A stretch of 64,000 nt of DNA, taken from contig NZ_MTFE01000010.1 of the NCBI RefSeq assembly GCF_001953305.1, positions 2,104,571 to 2,168,570 on the forward strand, read 5' to 3'. Both the position numbers and the translations under genes were made by a program. The stretch is from Cnuella takakiae. Lineage in GTDB: Bacteria > Bacteroidota > Bacteroidia > Chitinophagales > Chitinophagaceae. The notes beneath the pieces were generated by a model, which made no database searches, was not told the origin of the DNA, and saw nothing but the letters and a program-made list of their open reading frames with translations. Every line of letters starts with the position of its first letter. Position 1 is the stretch's first letter. Shown here one piece after another: positions 54,281 through 61,018 of this stretch.

Positions 54281-55366
54281 ATGAAATTTGCATTCTTCGG
54301 CTCCAGCCTTGTATCGGCCTACTGGAATGGCGCCGCTACCTATTACCGCGGCATCATCAAGGCCATGCACCGACGCGGCCACCAGGTAATATTTTACGAA
54401 CCCGATGCGTATGACCGCCAAAAGAACCGCGATATCCCCGATCCGGAATATGCTACCGTAAAAGTGTATGCGCCAACGGAAGCTGCCGTATCCGAAGCTT
54501 TGGAAGACGCCCTCCACGCAGATGTGATTGTAAAAACCAGCGGGGTAGGGGTGTTTGACGAACTGCTGGAAAAAGAAGTACTCCAACTAAAGCTGAAAGG
54601 CAAATTCGTGATCTTCTGGGATGTGGATGCGCCTGCAACCCTCGACCGGGTGCAGTACGGCGATGAGGATTATTTCAAAGCACTGATCCCGCAGTACGAC
54701 CTGATCCTCACCTACGGAGGCGGCGACCCGGTGGTGAATGCCTATAAAAGCTTTGGTGCCCGCAAATGCGTACCCATTTACAATGCCCTCGACCCCGATA
54801 CCCATCACCCGGTGGAAAAGGAAGAACGCTTTGGTGCCGACCTGGCCTTCCTGGGCAACCGCCTGCCCGACCGCGAAAAGAGGGTAGAAGACTTTTTCCT
54901 GGCCGTGGCGGCTGCCATGCACGATCAACAGTTTATCCTGGGTGGAAATGGCTGGCAGGACAAACCCATGCCTGCCAACGTGCACTACTTGGGTCATGTA
55001 TTCACCCGCGATCACAATGCCCTGAACTGTTCGCCCAAGGCAGTACTCAATATCAGCCGCGACAGCATGGCCAAGTACGGTTTTTCGCCCGCCACCCGTG
55101 TGTTTGAAGCCGCCGGTGCCGGTGCCTGTATCATCACCGATTACTGGGAAGGCATTGACTTTTTCTTCGAGCCCGGTAAAGAAATACTGGTTGCCAAAAG
55201 CGGGGACGAGGTAAAAGAAATCCTCTCCGGTCTCAGCGATGAAAAAGCAAAAGCCATTGGCGATTCGGCCTTGCAAAAAGTACTGGCCAAACACACTTAC
55301 GACCAGCGGGCAGTGGAACTGGATGCATTGTTGCAAAAGGAACTGGCGCTGCCAGAAAATTATTGA
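54281..55366 (+). CDS. CgeB-like glycosyltransferase, paralog 2
   Basis: 361 aa from ATG 54281 (the frame is open to 54197 but only through repeat DNA). FFGSSLVSAYWNGAATYYRGI, KGKFVIFWDVDAPATLD, YDLILTYGGGDPVV, ADLAFLGNRLPDREKRVEDF, SPKAVLNISRDSMAKYGFSPATRVFEAAGAGACIITDYWEGID. It matches paralog 3 closely in order and motif. Probably a GT-B fold glycosyltransferase using a nucleotide sugar; acceptor unknown. Confidence 0.85.
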   Translation: MKFAFFGSSLVSAYWNGAATYYRGIIKAMHRRGHQVIFYEPDAYDRQKNRDIPDPEYATVKVYAPTEAAVSEALEDALHADVIVKTSGVGVFDELLEKEVLQLKLKGKFVIFWDVDAPATLDRVQYGDEDYFKALIPQYDLILTYGGGDPVVNAYKSFGARKCVPIYNALDPDTHHPVEKEERFGADLAFLGNRLPDREKRVEDFFLAVAAAMHDQQFILGGNGWQDKPMPANVHYLGHVFTRDHNALNCSPKAVLNISRDSMAKYGFSPATRVFEAAGAGACIITDYWEGIDFFFEPGKEILVAKSGDEVKEILSGLSDEKAKAIGDSALQKVLAKHTYDQRAVELDALLQKELALPENY

Positions 55367-55441
55367 TTATTGGATTATTGATTATTGGTCTTGCTATCAG
55401 CAGCTGTCTTTCCAATAATAAATAATTAATAATCAATAATC
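55361..55441. repeat. Inverted pair of 'attattgattattgg' repeat
   Basis: ATTATTGATTATTGGATTAT (about 55361 on) faces CCAATAATAAATAATTAATAAT (about 55412-55433). It overlaps the last codons of paralog 2 and again resembles 9453-9550 and 14188-14265. Confidence 0.78.
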
Positions 55442-55487
55442 TTTCACCCTCGTTCTCAACCTAACCCTCACCCTAAACCTAACAAAC

Positions 55488-56591
55488 TTGCAACCCCTCA
55501 ACATAGTCATCCTCGGCCTATCCATCACCTCCGCATGGGGTAATGGCCATGCCACTACCTTCCGCGGGCTGGTACGCGAGCTGCACCGCAATGGGCACCG
55601 CGTGAGTTTCCTCGAAAGGGACGTGCCCTGGTATGCTTCCAACCGCGACCTGCCCCAGCCGCCTTACTGTACCACTATTTTATACCAGGACCTCGAAGAA
55701 CTGAAATCCCGGTACGCATCGCTTGTGGGCTCGGCCGACCTGGTGATCGTTGGCTCCTACGTTCCCGAAGGTGTGGCCGTAGGACAGTGGGTGGTGGATA
55801 CAGCAGAAGGCGTCACGGCATTTTACGACATCGACACCCCAGTTACTTTGGCCAAACTGGAGCGGGAAGACTACGAGTACCTCCACCCGCACCTGATTGC
55901 GCAATACGACTTGTACCTGTCCTTTACCGGCGGGCCAACCCTGCAAAGGTTGGAGGATGTATTTGGCTCACCCATGGCGCGGGCATTTTACTGTTCCTTT
56001 GATCCGGAACTGTATTTCCCCGAAGCACAGCGCAACCAGTGGGACCTGGGTTACCTGGGTACCTATAGCGACGACCGCCAGCCGCCGCTGCAAAAGCTGA
56101 TGCTGGATGCAGCAGCGCAGTGGGAAACCGGCCGCTTTGTAGTGGCAGGCCCGCAATACCCGGCGAGCATCACATGGCCGCAAAATGTGCAGCGCATTGA
56201 GCACCTGCCGCCGGCACAACACCGCGCATTTTACAACAGCCAGCGTTTTACCCTCAATATCACCCGGGCCGATATGATCCGGGCGGGCTATTCGCCCAGC
56301 GTGCGCCTCTTTGAAGCGGCTGCCTGCGGCACACCCATCATCAGCGATTACTGGGAAGGCATCGACAGCATCTTCCAAATAGGTACGGAAATTTTAATCA
56401 GTCACTCGGCGCAGGACACCCTGCGCTACCTGAATGAAATTTCGGAGGAAGAACGCATCGCCATCGGTGAAAGCGGCCGCAAGAAAGTGCTGGCAGCCCA
56501 TACCGCCGCACACCGCGCAACAGAATTGGTAACTTATTACAACGAAGCATTATGCAGGAAGCAACAAGCCGTACCGGCGAAGGAGGTATAG
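55488..56591 (+). CDS. CgeB-like glycosyltransferase, paralog 3 (TTG start)
   Basis: 367 aa. No ATG fits; the frame opens on TTG 55488, giving a N-terminus (QPLNIVILGLSITSAWGNGH) aligned with the other two paralogs. ATTFRGLVRELHRNGHRVSF, DLVIVGSYVPEGV, GVTAFYDIDTPVTLAKL, DLGYLGTYSDDRQP, RAFYNSQRFTLNITRADMIRAGYSPSVRLFEAAACGTPIISDYWEGIDSIF (split here as family motifs). Its last 40 bases overlap the methyltransferase gene in another frame. Confidence 0.85.
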   Translation: MQPLNIVILGLSITSAWGNGHATTFRGLVRELHRNGHRVSFLERDVPWYASNRDLPQPPYCTTILYQDLEELKSRYASLVGSADLVIVGSYVPEGVAVGQWVVDTAEGVTAFYDIDTPVTLAKLEREDYEYLHPHLIAQYDLYLSFTGGPTLQRLEDVFGSPMARAFYCSFDPELYFPEAQRNQWDLGYLGTYSDDRQPPLQKLMLDAAAQWETGRFVVAGPQYPASITWPQNVQRIEHLPPAQHRAFYNSQRFTLNITRADMIRAGYSPSVRLFEAAACGTPIISDYWEGIDSIFQIGTEILISHSAQDTLRYLNEISEEERIAIGESGRKKVLAAHTAAHRATELVTYYNEALCRKQQAVPAKEV

Positions 56592-57391
56592 AAGAGCAGG
56601 TAAAAACATTAGGTCCCTGGTTTCACAACCTGCACCTGCCGGCTGGCGTGCAAACGGCACCGCACCATCCTTTTGGCGACTTCCCTTCCTTCAAGTGGAA
56701 GGACTTACAGGGAAGCATACCCGAAAACCTGGAAGGCTGGTCGGCACTGGATATTGGCTGCAATGCTGGCTTCTATACGTTCGAGCTGGCCAAGCGGGGC
56801 GCCCATGTGCTGGGTATCGACCTCGACCCGCACTACCTCAAACAGGCACAGTGGGCCGCACAGCAATTGGGCTTGGAACATAAAACAGAGTTCCGGCAAA
56901 TGCAGGTATACGACCTGGCCCACCTCGACCAGCGTTTTGACCTGATCATCTTCATGGGCGTATTTTACCACTTGCGATACCCGGTGCTGGCACTGGATAT
57001 TGTTACCCAAAAGCTGAACAAGTTGCTGGTCTTTCAAACCCTTACCATGCCCGGCGAGGAAGTGTACCCCGCACCACCTGATATGAGCATGGACGACCGG
57101 CAGGCTATGCTAGAGGAAGGTTGGCCCAAGATGGCCTTTATTGAACACAAGTTGGCAGGCGATGTTACCAACTGGTGGGCGCCCAACCATGCGGGTATCG
57201 AAGCCATGCTCCGTACCTGCGGTTTGAATATCATCAGCCATCCCGGTCACGAGATGTACCTGGCCGAGCCGGCATCGGACCGCAAAAGTGTGGTGAATGG
57301 TTGGAACGGGTCGGAGTACCTATCTGCAATTGGTAAAAACTGGAGCGAGGCCGCCAAAGCAAAAGTTGAGCATAAGCCGTTGGAAAGGTGA
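56552..57391 (+). CDS. SAM-dependent methyltransferase (TIGR04290-like)
   Basis: 279 aa class I methyltransferase. The N-terminal part EEQVKTLGPWFHNLHLPAGVQTAPHHPFGDFP with FHNL and the motif ALDIGCNAGFYTFELAKRGA (SAM site) match the family found in glycan-type gene cassettes. Then DLIIFMGVFYHLRYPVLALD and WWAPNHAGIEAMLRTCGL. It probably methylates a sugar or glycan; substrate inferred. It overlaps the previous gene by 40 bases, which indicates coupled translation. Last gene of the block. Confidence 0.85.
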   Translation: MQEATSRTGEGGIEEQVKTLGPWFHNLHLPAGVQTAPHHPFGDFPSFKWKDLQGSIPENLEGWSALDIGCNAGFYTFELAKRGAHVLGIDLDPHYLKQAQWAAQQLGLEHKTEFRQMQVYDLAHLDQRFDLIIFMGVFYHLRYPVLALDIVTQKLNKLLVFQTLTMPGEEVYPAPPDMSMDDRQAMLEEGWPKMAFIEHKLAGDVTNWWAPNHAGIEAMLRTCGLNIISHPGHEMYLAEPASDRKSVVNGWNGSEYLSAIGKNWSEAAKAKVEHKPLER

Positions 57392-57970
57392 GGGCGGGAG
57401 GAAAGTTACAGGATGCAGGATGCAAGTTGCAGGTTCCCGTTTGCCGGTAGCCGTTTGTTTATTTCCGGTTGCGGTTGGTTGTAGGCGGTTGGTTGCACCT
57501 AGGGAGCAATCATTTAAGTTAGCATAACAACCTGCATAGATTAGCGGCCCCTAATTAAAAAGCCCGTAGGACTTCAATGTAAATAGCCGCCGGTGCAACC
57601 GGCGGATGTAATTATCGATATCATTATATCAAACAACCCCGTAGGGGTTGAATCTCTCAGCATGGAAGGTTCAACCCCTACGGGGTTGTGCATTTGGAAT
57701 TCAGCCGACGCCTTGTTTCCCGCCGGTTACACCGGCGGCTATTCAGATTGAAGCCCTATGGGCTTTTTCCAACTTCAACTCCAGTCGAATTACCAAACAC
57801 TTAAACCCTAAACCCCTAACAACTCCCAACCTTTGACTCCAAACCCCTAACACTTAACTCCAAACTCCAACCTTCTGCCCCAAAAAACTAACACCTAACT
57901 CCAAACTCCTAACACCTAACGCTAAACGCCAAACTCTGGCCAACCAACTAAAAACCAAAAACTCAAATCC
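57392..57970. repeat. Nested palindromes downstream of the glycan block
   Basis: No gene in 579 bases. Centre: GTAGGGGTTGAA (57642 on) pairs with TTCAACCCCTAC (57668-57679); around it CCGCCGGTGCAACCGGCGG (about 57587-57605) pairs with CCGCCGGTTACACCGGCGG (about 57721-57739), and AAAGCCC...ACTTCAAT pairs with ATTGAAGCCC...GGGCTTTTT. From 57800 to 57960 there are degenerate 'aaacccctaac / aactccaaac' units. Confidence 0.82.
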
Positions 57971-58999
57971 TCACTTCATTTTCATCGACGACTCCCGGAT
58001 GATCAACTCCGTATCCAGCACCTTGTTCTGGAACTCGGTAACCGGTCTTTTGCTTTCAATCATCTGGATCAGCAGCTCGGTGGCCGATTGCCCGATTTCA
58101 AAGGCGGGCTGGCGCACCACGGTCAGGCTGGGGGCAAAGAGGTCGCCTACCTGGGTATTGGTAAAACCGGTAAAACCAATATGCCTTTGTGGGTTCAACC
58201 TTTTCAGCAACCCAAAACAGGTCATGGTGAGGCGGTCGCCGGCGGTGAAGATGGCATCGGGGCTGTTCTTGCCTTTGAATAGGCTGTTAAGGGCATCTTC
58301 CACTTCATCCTGTATCATGCCGCCGTGGGGGCAGTTGCGCAACAGGCTTTCTTCGAAAGGCAGGTGGTATTTGGCCAGTGCATCTTTATAACCTTCCAAC
58401 CTTTCGCGGGTAATGGAGAGGTGGGGCGAGGAGGTGAGGTGGGCAATACGGCGGTAACCCTGTTGCAACAGGTGCTCCGTTGCCTGGAAAGAACCGAGGT
58501 AGTTGTTGGCCACCACCGTATGGGTGATGATCTCCTGCGTCACCCGGTCGAAGAACACCATGGGAAGCCCTTTGTCGTGCAGTTCTTTCAAAAAGGATAG
58601 ATCAACTGACTCGCTCGACAGCGATACCAGCAGCCCGTCCACACCGCGTGCTGCCATGTGTTGGATGTTCACTTTTTCCCGTTCGCCTGACTCGTGGCTT
58701 TGGCTGATGGTAACGTGGTAGCCCCTGTTGTAGGCAATACTTTCAATGCCATTGATGGCCTGCGAAAAAAAGTTGTTGGCAATTTCGCTTACCACCACGC
58801 CCAGCGAGCGGGTGCGTCTTTCTTTCAAGGAAAGAGCAATGGGGTTGGGGCGGTAGTTGATTTTTTCTGCATATTCCAACACCTGCTTTTTGGTTTCGGC
58901 GCTGATCTCGAAACTGCCGCGCAGGGCCCTGGAAACCGTGGAGGTGGAGAGGTTCAGTGCTTTGGCGATGTCTTTGATGGTGGCGCTTTCAAACTTCAT
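57971..58999 (-). CDS. LacI-family transcriptional regulator
   Basis: 342 aa from ATG 58999. N-terminal helix-turn-helix IKDIAKALNLSTSTVSRALRG (about 8-28) and the hinge helix ending SLKERRTRSLGVVV; then a periplasmic-binding-protein-like ligand domain (about 60-342) with SEIANNFFSQAINGIES and FTGFTNTQVGDLFAPSLT. Binds a sugar or sugar acid and represses or activates the divergent kduD-kduI-susC genes, judged by position. A dyad at 59183-59206 is a possible operator. Confidence 0.92.
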   Translation of the reverse strand: MKFESATIKDIAKALNLSTSTVSRALRGSFEISAETKKQVLEYAEKINYRPNPIALSLKERRTRSLGVVVSEIANNFFSQAINGIESIAYNRGYHVTISQSHESGEREKVNIQHMAARGVDGLLVSLSSESVDLSFLKELHDKGLPMVFFDRVTQEIITHTVVANNYLGSFQATEHLLQQGYRRIAHLTSSPHLSITRERLEGYKDALAKYHLPFEESLLRNCPHGGMIQDEVEDALNSLFKGKNSPDAIFTAGDRLTMTCFGLLKRLNPQRHIGFTGFTNTQVGDLFAPSLTVVRQPAFEIGQSATELLIQMIESKRPVTEFQNKVLDTELIIRESSMKMK

Positions 59000-59182
59000 A
59001 TTGGAATTATAGCCTGCTAAAAATAGGGGGTTAAAAGTACCATTTTTTGTCCCGATGCAATGCACAAGGAGACATTAGCATGTTTCGAAGCTTTGTGGGG
59101 GCACAAACTGCGGCGGTTACCGCAAACAAAGGCTACACTGCCCAAGGCAACCACCAAAAAAACGAAAGGCAGCCAAAGCAAA

Positions 59183-59206
59183 GCAATCGTTATCGGCATC
59201 GTTTGC
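59183..59206. promoter_or_regulatory. Candidate LacI-type operator in the divergent spacer
   Basis: 24-base imperfect dyad with arms GCAAtCG and CGtTTGC around a central CG; 8 of 12 pairs match. A -7-like ATCGTTTG (59198-59205) overlaps it, so binding would block the kdu promoter. The rest of the spacer (59000-59314) has no convincing gene. Confidence 0.35.
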
Positions 59207-59314
59207 GTAAAAAAATAGCCGGCACCTTGCATGGCTGCACCCGAAATGGGGGTAGTCTTGCCAACGCTACGGGTAGGTACAGGATGGTTTAAAACCTACC
59301 CGCCGCTGCCATTT

Positions 59315-60088
59315 ATGACTGCCATTAATACTGCCTTGTTCGATCTGACAGGTAAAAAAGCGATTGTTACCGGTTGCAGCCGCGGCATTGGCCAGGCTAT
59401 GGCCGTTGGTCTTGCCGAAGCCGGCGCCGACATCATCGGCGTTAGTTCTTCCCTCCAACCAGATAGCGCAACCGAAAATGCGGTAAAGGCTACAGGCCGC
59501 CAGTTTTGGGGCTATGCCGCCAACCTCGAAGACCGCACCGACCTCTATTCCTTTCTCGAAAAAGTACAAACCGACCACCCCGCAATTGATATCCTGGTAA
59601 ACAATGCCGGTACCATCATGCGCGAACCCGCCGCCAGCCACAGCGATGCCTACTGGGACCGCGTGCTGGCCATCAACCTCGATGCACCTTTCCTGCTTTC
59701 CCGCGAAATTGGCCGCAGCATGATCGAAAGGGGCGGAGGCAAGATCATCTTCACCTGCTCCCTGCTTTCCTTCCAGGGAGGTATCAATGTGCCGGGATAT
59801 GCTGCCAGCAAGGGCGCTCTTTCCAGTTTGGTAAAAGCGCTGGCCAACGAATGGGCCGGCAAGGGTGTGAATGTAAACGGCATTGCACCCGGCTATATTT
59901 CCACCGATAATACCGAAGCCCTGCGCAACGACCCCTTGCGCAGCAAAAGCATCCTCGACCGCATCCCTGCCAATCGCTGGGGCGATCCCGAAGATTTTAA
60001 AGGGCCTACAGTTTTCCTGTGCTCCAAAGCCGCCGATTATGTTCACGGCACCATCCTCACCGTAGACGGTGGTTGGATGGGCAGGTAA
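59315..60088 (+). CDS. kduD: 2-dehydro-3-deoxy-D-gluconate 5-dehydrogenase
   Basis: 257 aa classical SDR from ATG 59315. Takes part in breakdown of unsaturated uronates by NAD-dependent reduction of 2,5-diketo-3-deoxygluconate. NAD site TGCSRGIGQAMAVGLAEAGAD, NNAGTIMREPAASH, VPGYAASKGALSSLVKAL with Tyr and Lys, and the C-terminal NRWGDPEDFKGPTVFLCSKA, all very close to KduD. Next to kduI (65 bases apart). Confidence 0.94.
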   Translation: MTAINTALFDLTGKKAIVTGCSRGIGQAMAVGLAEAGADIIGVSSSLQPDSATENAVKATGRQFWGYAANLEDRTDLYSFLEKVQTDHPAIDILVNNAGTIMREPAASHSDAYWDRVLAINLDAPFLLSREIGRSMIERGGGKIIFTCSLLSFQGGINVPGYAASKGALSSLVKALANEWAGKGVNVNGIAPGYISTDNTEALRNDPLRSKSILDRIPANRWGDPEDFKGPTVFLCSKAADYVHGTILTVDGGWMGR

Positions 60089-60153
60089 AAGCGGGTCTTT
60101 TACCGAAAACAAAATTTCCCCGCATCATTATCCACTAGTTTGCTTTTTCAATC

Positions 60154-60984
60154 ATGACCGAAATATTTGCTTGCAGCCCCCGTGAAGTAAAAGGAATGGA
60201 CACTGCCGCCCTGCGCGAATCCTTCCTGCTTGAAGATCTTTTTGCCCCCGCACAAATCCAGTTTACCTATACCCACTACGACCGCATGATTGTGGGCAGC
60301 GCCCTGCCTACCGATGCGCCCCTGACCCTGGGTAATTACGATCCCCTCAAGGCCCAGTACTTCCTGGAGCGTCGCGAGCTGGGTATCATCAACATTGGTG
60401 GCAAGGGTACTGTTACCGCCGATGGACAAACCTATGAGCTCAGTAAGCTCGATTGCCTTTACCTGGGCAAGGGCACTAAGGACGTACAGTTTGCCAGCGC
60501 CGATGCCGCCAACCCTGCAGCCTATTACCTCCTGTCGGCGCCCGCACATGCCGCTTACCCCAACACGCTGATGACCGCTGCCGGTGCTGCCCCCGTACAA
60601 CTGGGCACCGTTGCCACCAGCAACCAGCGCACCATTTACAAATACATCCATGAAGACGGTATTGCCAGCTGCCAGCTGGTGATGGGCCTCACCGTGCTGG
60701 AGCCCGGAAGCGTGTGGAACACCATGCCCGCGCATACCCACAACCGCCGCATGGAAGCCTACCTCTACTTCGACCTGGCTGCCGATAGCCGTGTCTTTCA
60801 CCTCATGGGACAGCCCTCCGAAACCCGTCACCTTGTTGTAGCCGACCGGCAGGCTATTGTTTGCCCGCCCTGGTCCATCCACTCGGGTTGCGGCACCGCT
60901 GCCTACTCCTTTATCTGGGGAATGGCCGGCGAGAACAAAGCCTTCACCGATATGGATCCCGTAACCTTCGAACAACTGCGTTAA
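60154..60984 (+). CDS. kduI: 5-dehydro-4-deoxy-D-glucuronate isomerase
   Basis: 276 aa cupin isomerase. Converts 4-deoxy-5-ketouronate (from pectin, alginate-like or glycosaminoglycan cleavage) to 2,5-diketo-3-deoxygluconate. N-terminal SPREVKGMDTAALRESFL, FTYTHYDRMIVGSALPT, ERRELGIINIGG, and the zinc site with WNTMPAHTHNRRMEAYLYFD (His-x-His-x5-Glu); also VCPPWSIHSGCG. The normal family length is 275-280. It ends 34 bases before susC. Confidence 0.96.
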   Translation: MTEIFACSPREVKGMDTAALRESFLLEDLFAPAQIQFTYTHYDRMIVGSALPTDAPLTLGNYDPLKAQYFLERRELGIINIGGKGTVTADGQTYELSKLDCLYLGKGTKDVQFASADAANPAAYYLLSAPAHAAYPNTLMTAAGAAPVQLGTVATSNQRTIYKYIHEDGIASCQLVMGLTVLEPGSVWNTMPAHTHNRRMEAYLYFDLAADSRVFHLMGQPSETRHLVVADRQAIVCPPWSIHSGCGTAAYSFIWGMAGENKAFTDMDPVTFEQLR

Positions 60985-61018
60985 TCCTTTTATTCTACAC
61001 TAAAACTGGGCTTGTTAT

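Noticed and set aside
59017-59232. 71-codon minus-strand frame with a hydrophobic stretch between lacI and kduD
   Set aside because: It lies in the divergent regulatory spacer, overlaps the candidate operator, and the downstream half is not protein-like.
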